42,817 bases of DNA. It comes from Deltaproteobacteria bacterium. GTDB taxonomy: Bacteria > Desulfobacterota > RBG-13-43-22. The stretch is from NCBI GenBank assembly GCA_016219065.1, contig JACRCK010000285.1, positions 1 to 42,817 on the forward strand, in the 5' to 3' direction. Below the pieces are notes generated by a model. It did no database searches. It saw nothing but the letters and a program-made list of their open reading frames with translations, and was not told the DNA's origin. The translations under genes were made by a program, and so were the position numbers. This document shows, piece by piece, positions 31,828 through 42,228 of this stretch (positions are counted from its first letter, which is position 1; every line of letters begins with the position of its first letter).

Positions 31828-33015
31828 TTACCCTTTTGAAGTCCCTCCCTGACCTGCCGGCCGGTGAAAGGCGGCGGCGGGCAGGAAGAAGCAGAGGATC
31901 AGGCCGACGATCGGCATATAGGCCAGCAGGTGCAGGGCGGCGGGCACCCCCCAGGTGTCGGCCACGGTGCCGAGCAGGGTCACCCCCAGACCGCCGGTAC
32001 CGATGGCGAAACCCACCATTAGCCCGGAAGCCACGCCCAGGCGGCCCGGCAGGAGGTCCTGGGCCATGACCACTGTGACCGAGAAAGTGGCGATCAGGAC
32101 GAAGCCCGTGAGGGCCAAAACCGGGAAGACCCCCCAACCCTCCATATTTAAAAACAGGAACAGCAACAGCAGCGGCGTCGCAACGGCCATGGTCAGGGTC
32201 AGGAAGCGCTTGTGTCCCCAGCGGTCCGCCAGGGGGGCGCCGATCAGGGTGCCGATGGTCCCGGAAACCAGGAAGGTGGTCACCATTTTACCGGCCAGGA
32301 GGGGGTCGCCTTTCAGGTAGTTGATGTAATAGAAGGGTATGTAGCTGACCAGGCCCATCTGGATCCAGGAACGCATGGTGACGATCAGGATCAGCAGGGT
32401 CAAAAGACTGTAAGAGGATCTCCCTCCGCGGTCCGGCAGGGCAGCCTTTTTCCCGGCCAGCGGGTGGTCGTAGCGAAAGGTGGAAAGAAACCAGACTACG
32501 GTGGCCACCATCAACAGGCCGGGGAGCAGATAAAACAGGGTGCCTTTCAGATCAAAATGGGTGACCAGGAAGACCAGGGTAAAGGGCCCCAGGGCGAAGC
32601 CCAGGTTCCCCCCCACGGCGAAAAGAGACATGCCGGAGGCTTTGCGCTGGCCGATGAAAAAATGGGCGGTCTTGAACCCCTCGGGATGAAAGGCCGCCAC
32701 CCCCAGTCCGCAAAAAATCACCAACAGGAGCAGGGTCGGATAATTCGGTGACAATCCGGAGAGGCTGATGCCCACGGCCGCCATGAGGATCCCCAGCGGG
32801 ATGAGGAGCGGCTTGGGCTGACGGTCCGAGATCAGACCGAACAGGGGCTGAATGATGGAGGAGGTCAGGTTGGACACCAGCAGGACCAGGCCGGCGGCGG
32901 TGTACGACAGCCCCAGGGCTTCCTTTAAAAAAGGAAGCAGGGCCGGCAGGGCTCCCTGGGAGATATCGGTGACCAAGTGGCCTAAACTCAATAAAATCAA
33001 TATCTTGACATTCAA
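31828..33015 (-). CDS. MFS transporter, fosmidomycin-resistance (Fsr)-like
   Basis: A 395-aa, 12-transmembrane major facilitator. LGHLVTDISQGALPALLPFL in helix 1, SDRQPKPLL in loop 2-3 and the helix-4 motif AAFHPEG are characteristic of the Fsr/YfnC-like drug-export subgroup. It is on the minus strand, divergent from lysS. It probably exports a small hydrophobic or organic-acid compound, perhaps linked to the nearby acyl-CoA metabolism; this is inference only. Confidence 0.86.
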   Translation of the reverse strand: MNVKILILLSLGHLVTDISQGALPALLPFLKEALGLSYTAAGLVLLVSNLTSSIIQPLFGLISDRQPKPLLIPLGILMAAVGISLSGLSPNYPTLLLLVIFCGLGVAAFHPEGFKTAHFFIGQRKASGMSLFAVGGNLGFALGPFTLVFLVTHFDLKGTLFYLLPGLLMVATVVWFLSTFRYDHPLAGKKAALPDRGGRSSYSLLTLLILIVTMRSWIQMGLVSYIPFYYINYLKGDPLLAGKMVTTFLVSGTIGTLIGAPLADRWGHKRFLTLTMAVATPLLLLFLFLNMEGWGVFPVLALTGFVLIATFSVTVVMAQDLLPGRLGVASGLMVGFAIGTGGLGVTLLGTVADTWGVPAALHLLAYMPIVGLILCFFLPAAAFHRPAGQGGTSKG

Positions 33016-33234
33016 AATGGTTCCTGTTCTTCCTCCGGGGCCTTACCGGCGGGGGTTTATCCTTGACTAACAATCCGGATTATATTAGAAAGGATAGTTT
33101 ATATTAATATCCCGTTAATCTTTGGGAAACGGCCTAAAATCATTCAACTTATCCTTCGTAAGGGCAGATGGGCCCCTGCGGAGTCCGAAAGCAACTCGGC
33201 TGGAAAACTATAAAGGGCTCAGGGTTTTTCGTCA

Positions 33235-34716
33235 ATGGCAGACGACAATATTTTAAGACAACAACGCGTAAAAAAATCGCAGGAACTCAGGGACCTGGGC
33301 CTAGATCCCTATCCTTCCTTCAACGGTGCCCAAGACAAAATCGGAGATATATTGGCGCGATACGCCTCCCAGGCTGACTTTTGGTCGGAAGACAAGAGTC
33401 CCCTCCTGAGAACCGCCGGGCGCCTCATGACCGTCCGGGATTTCGGGAAAAGCCTGTTTTTCCACGTCCAGGACGGCACCGGACGGATGCAGGGCTATCT
33501 CAAAAAAGACCAGGTCGACCCCGAGACCTTCGGCTTGTTCAAAAAACTGGATATCGGGGATTTCGTGGGCCTGGCCGGCTCCCTTTTCCGCACCAAAACC
33601 GGGGAACTGACCCTGCTGGTCAAAGAGGCGGTCCTGCTGTCGAAGGCCCTGCTGCCGCTGCCGGAAAAATTCCACGGCCTCACCGACGTGGAACAGCGTT
33701 ATCGGCAGCGGTATCTGGATTTGCTGGTCAATCCCGCGGTCCGGCAGATTTTCGAAACCCGGTCCCGCATCATCTCCTTGATTCGTTCCTTTATGAACGA
33801 ACGGGGCTTCCTGGAAGTGGAAACCCCGATGATGCAGCCCATCCCCGGCGGGGCCACCGCCAAACCGTTCAAAACCTATCATAACACCCTGGACATGCCC
33901 TTGTTTCTGCGCATTGCCCCGGAGTTGTACCTGAAACGTCTGGTCATCGGCGGGCTGGAGCGGGTCTTTGAAATCAACCGCAATTTCCGCAACGAAGGCA
34001 TTTCCATCCAGCACAATCCGGAATTTACCATGATGGAATTTTACCAGGCGTACGCCACGTATCAGGATCTCATGGCTTTCACCGAGTTGCTGGTCAGCGG
34101 ACTGGCTTCGGCCGTCAGGGGGACTTTAACCTTTCCCTATCAGGGCGAGTCCATTGATTTGACCCCGCCCTGGCGGAAGATAACCTTTCTGGAGGCCCTG
34201 CAGGAAATCGGCGGCCTGCCGGCCGCTGTGCTGGCCGACCCGGACCGGGCGGTGGCCCTGGCCAGGGATCAAGGCGCCCAACTGCGGGCCGGCGACGGAC
34301 CGGGCAAGGCTTTGACCAAAATTTTCGAACAGGTGGTGGAACCGAAACTGCGGCAGCCGACCTTTGTCACCGGTTATCCGATCGAAGTCTCTCCCCTGGC
34401 CAAACGGAGCCGGGAAAACCCGGAACTCACCGACCGTTTTGAACTTTTCATTTCCGGGCGGGAAATCGCCAACGGGTTTACCGAGTTGAACGATCCTCTG
34501 GATCAGCGGGAGCGTTTTCTGGAACAGATGAAGGCCCACGAGGCCGGAGACGATGAGGCCCAGGTGATGGACCGGGATTATGTCCAGGCCCTGGAGTACG
34601 GACTGCCCCCTACGGCCGGGGAAGGGATCGGCATCGATCGGCTGGTCATGCTGCTCACCGACGCCCCCTCGATCCGGGAGGTGATCCTGTTTCCCCAGTT
34701 GCGCCCGGAAAACTGA
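33235..34716 (+). CDS. lysS: Lysyl-tRNA synthetase, class II
   Basis: A 493-aa class II lysyl-tRNA synthetase. The N-terminal OB-fold anticodon domain (about 60-165) is followed by motif 1 (FLEVETPMMQPIPGGA), motif 2 (FEINRNFRNEGIS) and motif 3 (GIGIDRLVMLL). The NPEFTMMEFYQAYATY segment and the C-terminal LFPQLRP are typical. It is the first gene of a block that continues with lolC/E after 7 bases. Full length. Confidence 0.97.
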   Translation: MADDNILRQQRVKKSQELRDLGLDPYPSFNGAQDKIGDILARYASQADFWSEDKSPLLRTAGRLMTVRDFGKSLFFHVQDGTGRMQGYLKKDQVDPETFGLFKKLDIGDFVGLAGSLFRTKTGELTLLVKEAVLLSKALLPLPEKFHGLTDVEQRYRQRYLDLLVNPAVRQIFETRSRIISLIRSFMNERGFLEVETPMMQPIPGGATAKPFKTYHNTLDMPLFLRIAPELYLKRLVIGGLERVFEINRNFRNEGISIQHNPEFTMMEFYQAYATYQDLMAFTELLVSGLASAVRGTLTFPYQGESIDLTPPWRKITFLEALQEIGGLPAAVLADPDRAVALARDQGAQLRAGDGPGKALTKIFEQVVEPKLRQPTFVTGYPIEVSPLAKRSRENPELTDRFELFISGREIANGFTELNDPLDQRERFLEQMKAHEAGDDEAQVMDRDYVQALEYGLPPTAGEGIGIDRLVMLLTDAPSIREVILFPQLRPEN

Positions 34717-34723
34717 CGACTCC

Positions 34724-35974
34724 ATGTCCTTTGAATTTTTCGTCAGTTTCCGCTACCTGAAAGCCAAGAGGAAACAAACCTTCATTTCGATCATCACCCT
34801 GATTTCCATCGGCGGGGTGGCCTTGGGGGTGACGGCCCTGATCATCGTCCTGGCCGTCATGAGCGGGTTCGAAAATGACTTAAAAAATAAGATCCTGGGT
34901 CTCAATGCCCATGTGCTGGTCCTGAGCTGGGATAACAGCATCGACGATTATTCCCGGCTGCGCCAGAAGGTGGAGAAAGTCCCCGGCGTTACCGGGGCGA
35001 CCCCCTTTATCCTGACGCAGGTGCTTTTGAGCACTTCCCGCCAGGTGACCGGGGCGGTGCTCCGCGGCTTGGAAATCGATTCCGCCCGCCGGGTGATCAT
35101 CCTGGACCGGATCATCCGCACCGGGTCGTGGCGGGCCCTGGAAGAACCGGGCCCGGGGGTGGCCGGAAAGGACGGGGCCGCCCTGCCGGGGATCGTTCTG
35201 GGACAGGAACTGGCCAAACAACTGGGCTTGACCCTGGGAGATACGGTTTCGGTGGTTTCCCCCTTGGGTGACGTGACCCCGCTGGGCCGGGTACCCAAGA
35301 TGCGGGCCTTTCGGCTGGTAGGGACTTTCGAATCCGGAATGTATGAATACGATTCCACCATCTCCTTTATTTCCCTGGCCCAGGCCCAGGCGTTTCTGGG
35401 CCTGGAAGGCCGGGTCACCGGGCTGGAGGTGAAAACCCGGGATATCTACGAAGCCGCGGAAATTGCCCAAGCGATCAAGGGAAAATTGGGTTTTCCCTAC
35501 TGGACCAAGGACTGGATGCGGATGAATAAAAACCTGTTTTCGGCCTTGAAGCTGGAAAAACTGGTTATGTTCATCATCCTGACCTTGATCATCCTGGTGG
35601 CGGCCTTCAACATCGTCTCTTCCCTGATCATGGTGGTCATGGAAAAGACCAAGGACATCGCCATCCTGAAGTCCATGGGGGCCACGGCCAGCAGCATCCT
35701 CAAAATTTTCGTGCTGGAAGGCCTGATCATCGGGGTGGTGGGGACTATCCTCGGCCTGGCCGGGGGGATCGGCCTCTGTGAAATTCTGAAACGGTATCAA
35801 TTTATCAAGCTGCCCAGCGATGTCTACTATATTTCCTCCCTGCCGGTGCTGATGAAGGGGACGGATATCCTGTTTGTGGTGGTCGCCACGCTGGGGATCA
35901 CCTTTATCGCTACCCTGTATCCGGCCTGGCAGGCCTCCCGGCTTGATCCGGTAGAGGCCATCCGCTACGAATAA
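34724..35974 (+). CDS. lolC: Lipoprotein-releasing permease (LolC/LolE)
   Basis: A 416-aa FtsX-like inner-membrane permease of the lipoprotein-release system. A first transmembrane helix (KRKQTFISIITLISIGGVAL, about 14-33), a large periplasmic domain to ~265, then three helices at about 270-395 including KDIAILKSMGA, the coupling region. It has 7 bases to lysS and 14 to lolD. A single permease gene is present, suggesting a homodimer, as in many non-enteric bacteria. The C-terminal VEAIRYE is family-typical. Confidence 0.94.
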   Translation: MSFEFFVSFRYLKAKRKQTFISIITLISIGGVALGVTALIIVLAVMSGFENDLKNKILGLNAHVLVLSWDNSIDDYSRLRQKVEKVPGVTGATPFILTQVLLSTSRQVTGAVLRGLEIDSARRVIILDRIIRTGSWRALEEPGPGVAGKDGAALPGIVLGQELAKQLGLTLGDTVSVVSPLGDVTPLGRVPKMRAFRLVGTFESGMYEYDSTISFISLAQAQAFLGLEGRVTGLEVKTRDIYEAAEIAQAIKGKLGFPYWTKDWMRMNKNLFSALKLEKLVMFIILTLIILVAAFNIVSSLIMVVMEKTKDIAILKSMGATASSILKIFVLEGLIIGVVGTILGLAGGIGLCEILKRYQFIKLPSDVYYISSLPVLMKGTDILFVVVATLGITFIATLYPAWQASRLDPVEAIRYE

Positions 35975-35988
35975 GAGGTGTTTTTCCC

Positions 35989-36678
35989 TTGGTAACGCCC
36001 TTTTTAGAAGTAAAAGATCTCGATAAATGGTATCTTACCAGCGAACACCGGGTAGAGGTGCTGAAAGGGCTGAACCTGCAAGTTTTCAGGAAAGACGCCC
36101 TGGCGGTGGTGGGGTCCTCCGGGGTCGGTAAATCCACGCTGCTGCATATCCTGGGCGCCCTGGATCGGCCGACCCGCGGAGAAGTGCTTTTCGAGGGCCA
36201 GAATATTTTCGGCCTGGAGCCCAGGGAGATGGCCCGGTTCCGCAACCGGAAAATCGGCTTTGTTTTCCAGTTTCACCACCTCCTGCCGGAGTTCAATGCC
36301 CTGGAAAATACCATGATGCCGGTCCTGATCGCCCGGGAACAGCGGGAGGAGGCGCGGGCGCGGGCCCAGCGCCTGCTGACCCAGGTCGGACTGGAAGCGC
36401 GGATGACCCACCGTATCGGGGAACTCTCCGGCGGAGAACAGCAGCGGGTGGCCATTGCCCGGGCCCTGGTCCAGGACCCGGAACTGGTCCTGGCCGATGA
36501 ACCGACCGGCAACCTGGACCGGAAGACCGGGGAGCAGGTTTTGGATCTGTTTATGGAATTGAATCAGCAAAAAGGGATTACCTTCGTGATGGTGACCCAC
36601 AACCTGGAACTGGCCAGTCAGTTCAACAGAAAAATTGAAATCCGGGACGGTCAGGCCGTCGAGTTAAATCATTTTTAG
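35989..36678 (+). CDS. lolD: Lipoprotein-releasing ABC ATPase LolD
   Basis: A 229-aa MacB-family ATPase. Walker [10 protein letters not shown] lies near 42-50, signature [15 protein letters not shown], Walker [13 protein letters not shown]-loop MVTHN. The [19 protein letters not shown] segment is specific to LolD. The start is TTG, with GAGGTG about 11 nt upstream. It energises LolC/E to release lipoproteins to the periplasmic carrier. Confidence 0.95.
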   Translation: MVTPFLEVKDLDKWYLTSEHRVEVLKGLNLQVFRKDALAVVGSSGVGKSTLLHILGALDRPTRGEVLFEGQNIFGLEPREMARFRNRKIGFVFQFHHLLPEFNALENTMMPVLIAREQREEARARAQRLLTQVGLEARMTHRIGELSGGEQQRVAIARALVQDPELVLADEPTGNLDRKTGEQVLDLFMELNQQKGITFVMVTHNLELASQFNRKIEIRDGQAVELNHF

Positions 36679-36692
36679 GGGGGTAGCGAGGC

Positions 36693-39338
36693 ATGGAGAA
36701 AAGGGGATGGCGAACGCTGGCGCTGGTCCTTATCGGCACCCTGCTGGGGACGGCAGGCACCGTGGCGGCTGCGGAAAATCAAACGGCCGTACTGCCGTTC
36801 ACCATTTACAGCCAGGAAGACTTGAACTACCTGCAGAAAAACATCCTGGAAGCGCTGCAGGGCAGCTTGAGCCGTCAGAAAATACCGGTGCTGCCCCTGC
36901 AGGAAGTGGAGCCCTGGCTGACCCAAAAAATCCCCTCCTCCTGGGAGGAATTGCGCCGGATAGGCCGGTCTCTGGGGGTCGGCCGGGTGGTCTACGGCAG
37001 CGTGACCAAGATCGGGCAACGGGTCACCCTGGCCGGGAACCTGCTCGAGGTCAACAAGGATCAACCCCCCCAGACCTTTTCCCTTTCCGAGGAAGGTCTG
37101 GAAAATGTCCTCAAACTGGTGGATCGCTTTTCCAAGGAACTGGCCCTGAAAATTACAGGACTGGAAAAGGTGGCCTCCATCCAGATCCGCGGCAGCCAGC
37201 GCATCGAATCCCAGGCCGTGGAGCGGGAACTCAAATCCAAACCCGGGGAGGCCTATCAGCCCGACCTGGTGGATCAGGATCTGCGGGCCATTTTCAAGAT
37301 GGGCTATTTTTCGGATGTCCGGGTGGAAACGGAAACGGTTCCGGAAGGAAAAAAACTGATTTTTAACGTTACTGAGCGCCCTTTCGTGAAAAAAATAGAG
37401 TTCAAAGGCAACAAGGATTTCAAGGAAGAAGAACTGCGCGATCAGGTCACCCTGAAACCTTTCGCCATCCTGAACATGAACGCGGTGAATGAGAGTCTGG
37501 AGAAACTTAAAACCTTTTACCAGTCCAAGGGATATTTCAACGTTCAGATCAATCCAGAGGTCCAACCGGAGGACAAGCAGTCGGTTACCGTAGCCTTCAA
37601 TATCGTGGAGGGGCGGAAGGTTTACATCAAGACGATCACTTTTCAGGGGGTCAAGGCCTTCAAGGTTAAACAGTTGCTGTCCATCATGGAGACCAATGAA
37701 AAGGATTTCCTCTCCTGGATCACCTCTTCGGGCCTTTATAAAAAGGAACTGCTGGAAAAAGACCTGGAAAAAATTTCGGCCTTCTATTACAACCGGGGCT
37801 ACCTGAAGGCCAAGGTGGGGGAACCGGAAGTCAAGCACGAGGGGGACTGGCTTTATGTGACCATCCCCATCGAGGAGAATGTCCAGTATAAAATGGGGAC
37901 GGTGGATATCCAGGGGGAACTGATCGAGCCCAAGGAAAAGATGCTGGCCGGCCTGGCCATCCGAAAAGAAAAGTTCTATAACCGGGAAGTCATCCGCAAC
38001 GATGTGCTGAAACTGGTCGACCGTTATTCCTTGGATGGTTTTGCCTTTGCCGAGATCATCCCGCAGATCAAGGAGGACCCGGCCGGACCCCAGGTCGACC
38101 TGGTCTACGAGATCAAAAAAGGCTCGAAGGTTTATTTCGAACGGATTGATATCGTGGGCAATACCAAAACCCGCGACAAGGTCATTCGCCGCGAATTCAA
38201 GGTGGCCGAAGGGGGCCTGTTCGACGCCGCGGGGCTCCGCCGCAGCAACGAAAACCTCAACCGCCTGGACTTTTTTGAAGAAATCAATATTTCCACCACC
38301 CCGGGCAGCCAGGAAGACCGGATGAATCTGAAGGTGGAGGTCAAGGAAAAGATGACCGGATCCTTCTCCATGGGGGTCGGGTACAGCGCGGCGGATCAGT
38401 TCTCCGTCATGGGCCAGATTGCCCAGCGGAATCTCTTCGGCCGGGGGCAGCGCCTGAGCCTGGACGCCTACCTGAGCACCCGCAACACCCGCTACAACCT
38501 GGCCTTTACCGAACCCTGGCTGTTTGATATTCCGCTGTCCGCCGGGGCCTCCCTGTACAACTGGATCCGGGAGTATGACGAGTACACCAAAGACAGTTTC
38601 GGCGGAACCGTCGATCTCGGGTACCTGCTCTGGGGGGATTTCACCCGGGGTTATCTGACCTATACCTACGACGACGCCAACGTGTCGAACGTCCAAGCCA
38701 ACGCCCCGGACCCGATCAGGAACAGCGAGGGCCAGAACACCACCAGCAGCCTCCGGTTTACGCTGAAGCGGGATTCCCGGGACCAGTTGTTCAACACCAC
38801 CAAGGGATCGTTGAACAGCTTTTCGGTGGAATACGCCGGCGGGCCCCTGGGAGGAACCAGCCAGTTTACGCGGTATCTGGCCGGTTCAGGATGGTACTTC
38901 CCGCTGTTCTGGGGCACCACCTTTTTCGTCAATGGGAAAGCGGGTTATATCCAGGAACACGGGAAGGTTCCCGACTATGAAAAATTTTACCTGGGCGGCA
39001 TCAATTCCATCCGGGGCTTTAAGTATTATGACATCGGGGTGGTCGATCCGGTGACCGGAAACAAATTCGGGGGGGACAAGATGGTGCAATTCAACCTGGA
39101 ATACATCTTCCCCGTCATAGAAAAGGCCGGGGTCAAGGGGGTCCTGTTTTTCGACACCGGCAATGTCTACCTGAAGGACGATCCCATCGACGCCAGCAAC
39201 TTCAAGAAAACCGTGGGGGTCGGTGTGCGCTGGTATTCCCCCATGGGCCCCCTGCGCCTGGAGTGGGGGTATAATATCGATCCCAAACCCGGTGAGGACA
39301 CCAGCAACTGGGATTTCAGCATCGGGACATTTTTTTAA
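36693..39338 (+). CDS. bamA: Outer-membrane assembly factor BamA with extra N-terminal domain
   Basis: An 881-aa Omp85 protein. Signal peptide 1-27 (hydrophobic LALVLIGTLLGTAGTVA). Residues ~30-160 form an extra domain (AVLPFTIYSQEDLNYLQKN, VGRVVYGSVTKIGQRVTLAG) resembling a TolB-N/FlgO-like fold, not found in E. coli BamA. About five POTRA repeats follow (from ~160: VASIQIRGSQRIESQAVERE, VKKIEFKGNKDFKEEELRDQ) and then a 16-strand barrel from ~545, ending in the aromatic C-terminus IGTFF. GIRW/VGVRWYSPMGPLRLEW near the end is the L6-linked conserved segment. Position before skp and lpxD is standard. Confidence 0.95.
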   Translation: MEKRGWRTLALVLIGTLLGTAGTVAAAENQTAVLPFTIYSQEDLNYLQKNILEALQGSLSRQKIPVLPLQEVEPWLTQKIPSSWEELRRIGRSLGVGRVVYGSVTKIGQRVTLAGNLLEVNKDQPPQTFSLSEEGLENVLKLVDRFSKELALKITGLEKVASIQIRGSQRIESQAVERELKSKPGEAYQPDLVDQDLRAIFKMGYFSDVRVETETVPEGKKLIFNVTERPFVKKIEFKGNKDFKEEELRDQVTLKPFAILNMNAVNESLEKLKTFYQSKGYFNVQINPEVQPEDKQSVTVAFNIVEGRKVYIKTITFQGVKAFKVKQLLSIMETNEKDFLSWITSSGLYKKELLEKDLEKISAFYYNRGYLKAKVGEPEVKHEGDWLYVTIPIEENVQYKMGTVDIQGELIEPKEKMLAGLAIRKEKFYNREVIRNDVLKLVDRYSLDGFAFAEIIPQIKEDPAGPQVDLVYEIKKGSKVYFERIDIVGNTKTRDKVIRREFKVAEGGLFDAAGLRRSNENLNRLDFFEEINISTTPGSQEDRMNLKVEVKEKMTGSFSMGVGYSAADQFSVMGQIAQRNLFGRGQRLSLDAYLSTRNTRYNLAFTEPWLFDIPLSAGASLYNWIREYDEYTKDSFGGTVDLGYLLWGDFTRGYLTYTYDDANVSNVQANAPDPIRNSEGQNTTSSLRFTLKRDSRDQLFNTTKGSLNSFSVEYAGGPLGGTSQFTRYLAGSGWYFPLFWGTTFFVNGKAGYIQEHGKVPDYEKFYLGGINSIRGFKYYDIGVVDPVTGNKFGGDKMVQFNLEYIFPVIEKAGVKGVLFFDTGNVYLKDDPIDASNFKKTVGVGVRWYSPMGPLRLEWGYNIDPKPGEDTSNWDFSIGTFF

Positions 39339-39356
39339 TTTTTAAGGAGGATGGGC

Positions 39357-39902
39357 ATGTCTAAGTCTGTTTGGAAAACCCTGGCGGTGGCCCTGGTCGG
39401 GTCCGTGCTGCTGCTGGCCCAACCGGCCCGGGCCAGTGAACCCTTTAAGATCGGGATCCTGGATCTGCAAAAATGCCTGGACCAGGCCGAGGCCGGGAAA
39501 AAGGCCAAAAAACTGCTGCAGGATAAATCGGAGCGCATTAAAAAAGACCTCAGCCTGAAACGGGATGAATTGAAAAAGAATCGGGACGAGTTCACCAAAA
39601 AGGCCAGCGTCCTGAATGCCGATGCCCGCCGCGACAAGGAGAAGGAACTGATTCGCAAGGAAGAGGATTTCCGGGACCTGGTCCGGGAAAAAGAAGAAGA
39701 AATGCGCAAGGACGAGTACAACGCCATGCAGCCGCTGTTGAACGATTTGTTCGAAGTCACCAGCAAGCTGGCCAAGGACGAGAGCTACACCATGATCCTG
39801 GAAGCCAAAAGCGGCGTGGTGTACTATAACAAGAGCATCGACATCACCGACAAGATCATCAAGCTCTTCAACGAAGGCAAGCCGAAAGAAAAGAAGAAAT
39901 AG
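39357..39902 (+). CDS. skp: Periplasmic chaperone Skp/OmpH-like
   Basis: A 181-aa secreted helical chaperone. Signal peptide (SKSVWKTLAVALVGSVLLLA, cleavage after RA-S about residue 25), then a strand IGILDLQKCL, and long charged coiled-coil helices (about 45-150), as in Skp tentacles. The start is ATG 39357, which has AAGGAGG at the right distance, rather than 39351, which abuts it. It carries unfolded outer-membrane proteins to BamA, encoded just upstream. Confidence 0.92.
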   Translation: MSKSVWKTLAVALVGSVLLLAQPARASEPFKIGILDLQKCLDQAEAGKKAKKLLQDKSERIKKDLSLKRDELKKNRDEFTKKASVLNADARRDKEKELIRKEEDFRDLVREKEEEMRKDEYNAMQPLLNDLFEVTSKLAKDESYTMILEAKSGVVYYNKSIDITDKIIKLFNEGKPKEKKK

Positions 39903-39911
39903 CTCCCGGCC

Positions 39912-40991
39912 ATGGAGGGTCCAGCCGTAAAAAATCAGGGCGTGCCCCTGGAACGCCTGGCGGAAATCGTGGGCGGAGAAGTCCGCGGCGAATGCCGGGA
40001 ACTCATTACGGGCCTGAACGGCATTCGGGAGGCCCGGCCGGGTGAAATCACTTTCCTGGTCAATCCCCGCTACGCCGCGGAACTGGCCCGGACCGGGGCC
40101 TCGGCGGTCATCGTCGGTTCACCGCCGCCTGAAACCACCCGGCCGCTGCTCATTACCGACCGGCCCTACCTGGCCTATGCCCGGCTGGCCATGTTTTTCG
40201 CCCCGACCGTCGCGCCGCCCCGGGGAGTGGATCCGCTGGCCCGGGTGGGCCAGGACTGCCGGTTGGCCGAGAGCGTCTCGGTGTATCCGTTGGCCTATCT
40301 CGGGGACCGGGTTCACCTGGAGGCCGGGGTTTGTATTTATCCCGGGGTCTATCTGGGTGATGACGTCCGGGTCGGGGCCGACACGGTCGTCTATCCGAAT
40401 GTTTCCATTCTGGCGGGCTCCCGCATCGGGTCCCGGGTCATTATTCACAGCGGCACGGTAATCGGAAGCGACGGCTACGGCTTCGCCCAGGACGGTGAAC
40501 GGCACGTCAAGATCCCCCAGTTGGGGATCGTGCAGATCGACGACGACTGCGAGATCGGGGCCAACAATACCATCGACCGGGCGGCCCTGGGCAAGACCTG
40601 GATCAAGACGGGGGTCAAAACCGACAACCAGGTCCATATCGCCCACAATGTGGTCGTAGGGGAACATTCCCTGCTGATCGCTCAGGTGGGCATATCGGGG
40701 AGCGCCACCATCGGCCGGGGCGTGGTTTTGGCGGGTCAGACCGGCGTCGCCGGGCATATCACCATCGGCGACCGGGTCATCGTCAGCGGCAAGTCGGGCG
40801 TGGCCAAATCCATTCCGCCGGGGCAGGTCGTTTCCGGAAATCCGACCATGCCCCATCAGACCTATCTGCGCAGCCGGATGGTGCTGCCCCGCCTGCCGGA
40901 GATGCAGCAACGCTTGCGGTCCCTGGAAGAGCGGGTTCGCGAACTGGAAGCCCGATTGGAGAAAGGAAGGAGTCCCGAACATGGAGATTAA
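39912..40991 (+). CDS. lpxD: UDP-3-O-acylglucosamine N-acyltransferase LpxD
   Basis: A 359-aa left-handed beta-helix acyltransferase adding the second acyl chain in lipid A synthesis. The N-terminal uridine-binding domain ([20 protein letters not shown]) precedes hexapeptide repeats (from ~100). The catalytic His is H245 in [10 protein letters not shown]. The C-terminal coiled helix ([20 protein letters not shown]) is usual. The start is ATG with CGGCC upstream but no strong Shine-Dalgarno. It overlaps fabZ by 11 nt. Confidence 0.96.
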   Translation: MEGPAVKNQGVPLERLAEIVGGEVRGECRELITGLNGIREARPGEITFLVNPRYAAELARTGASAVIVGSPPPETTRPLLITDRPYLAYARLAMFFAPTVAPPRGVDPLARVGQDCRLAESVSVYPLAYLGDRVHLEAGVCIYPGVYLGDDVRVGADTVVYPNVSILAGSRIGSRVIIHSGTVIGSDGYGFAQDGERHVKIPQLGIVQIDDDCEIGANNTIDRAALGKTWIKTGVKTDNQVHIAHNVVVGEHSLLIAQVGISGSATIGRGVVLAGQTGVAGHITIGDRVIVSGKSGVAKSIPPGQVVSGNPTMPHQTYLRSRMVLPRLPEMQQRLRSLEERVRELEARLEKGRSPEHGD

Positions 40992-41442
40992 CCACCTGGA
41001 AATCTTAAACCTCTTGCCGCACCGCTATCCCTTCCTGCTGGTGGATCGGATCCTGGATTACACCGCCAATGAAAAAATAACCGGGTTGAAAAACGTAACC
41101 ATCAATGAGCCTTTTTTCCAGGGGCATTTCCCGGGCAAGCCGATCATGCCCGGGGTGTTGATCCTGGAAGCCATGGCCCAGGTGGGCGGGATCCTGGCTT
41201 ATAAATCCAACGAGGCCCTGCAGGGCAAACTGATTTTCTTCATGGCGATTGATAAAGTGAAATTTCGCCGGCCGGTTGTGCCGGGAGACCAGTTGATCCT
41301 GGAACTCACGGCCTTGCGCACCGGGGGACGGGTCTGGAAGATGCAGGGCCGGGCCCTGGTTCAGGAAGCCCTGGCGGCCGAGGCCGAATTAACGGCGGCC
41401 GTAACCGATGCGCGAGAAAATTCCGCAAGCAAGGAGGCATAG
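40981..41442 (+). CDS. fabZ: (3R)-hydroxyacyl-ACP dehydratase FabZ
   Basis: A 153-aa hot-dog fold dehydratase. Catalytic H49 in FFQGHFPG and E63 in [11 protein letters not shown] are intact. [14 protein letters not shown] at the N-terminus is typical. It overlaps the end of lpxD, with AAGGAAGGAG as Shine-Dalgarno inside lpxD. It supplies unsaturated acyl-ACP and shares hydroxyacyl-ACP with lipid A enzymes. Confidence 0.97.
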   Translation: MEINHLEILNLLPHRYPFLLVDRILDYTANEKITGLKNVTINEPFFQGHFPGKPIMPGVLILEAMAQVGGILAYKSNEALQGKLIFFMAIDKVKFRRPVVPGDQLILELTALRTGGRVWKMQGRALVQEALAAEAELTAAVTDARENSASKEA

Positions 41443-41448
41443 CCCCTC

Positions 41449-42228
41449 ATGTCATTGATACATCCCACGGCCATCGTCGATCCACAGGCCGAACTGCACC
41501 CCACCGTAGTGGTGGGACCCTACAGCGTCATCGAGGGGGAGGCGGTCATCGGGGCCGGTACGGAAATCGGCGCCCACGTCTACATCGACCGCTATACCAA
41601 AATCGGCCGGGATTGCCGGATCTATCCCTTTGCCTCCGTCGGCACCCCTCCCCAGGATAAGAAGTTCAGAGGGGAAAAAACCGAGCTGATCATGGGCGAT
41701 GAAAACGTCATTCGGGAATACGTCACCATCAACCGGGGTACCCCGGACGGGGGCGGGGTCACCACCATCGGCAACCAGAACCTCCTGCTGGCTTATGTGC
41801 ATGTGGCTCACGACTGCCATCTGGGGAACGGGATCACCATGGTCAACGTGGCCACCCTGGGCGGTCACGTTACCTTGGAGGATCATGCCGTCATTGGGGG
41901 ATTGTCCGCCGTCCACCAGTTCGTCCGTATCGGTTCCCACGCCTATGTGGGGGGGAAAACGGGGGTTTCCCAGGACATCCCGCCCTTTGTGCTGGCCTCG
42001 GGGGAACGGGCCAAATTGTTCGGCTTGAACATCGTCGGCCTCAAACGGTATAACTTTTCCAACGAAGTGATCCTGGCCCTGAAAAAGGCCTACCAGACCG
42101 TGATCCGTTCGCACCTGACCATTCAGGATGCCATGCACAAGGTGGAAAAAGAAGTGCCGTTGCTCCCCGAAGTCACGCAGTTCCTGGATTTTATCCGCCA
42201 ATCCCAACGGGGCATCCCCCGCCGATGA
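41449..42228 (+). CDS. lpxA: UDP-GlcNAc O-acyltransferase LpxA
   Basis: A 259-aa left-handed beta-helix enzyme for the first acylation step of lipid A. The catalytic His is H121 in VHVAHDCHLGN (matches His125 of E. coli). NRGTPDGGGVT and VGLKRYNFS are conserved LpxA segments. It is separated from fabZ by 6 bases, and its stop overlaps the lpxI start. Confidence 0.97.
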   Translation: MSLIHPTAIVDPQAELHPTVVVGPYSVIEGEAVIGAGTEIGAHVYIDRYTKIGRDCRIYPFASVGTPPQDKKFRGEKTELIMGDENVIREYVTINRGTPDGGGVTTIGNQNLLLAYVHVAHDCHLGNGITMVNVATLGGHVTLEDHAVIGGLSAVHQFVRIGSHAYVGGKTGVSQDIPPFVLASGERAKLFGLNIVGLKRYNFSNEVILALKKAYQTVIRSHLTIQDAMHKVEKEVPLLPEVTQFLDFIRQSQRGIPRR

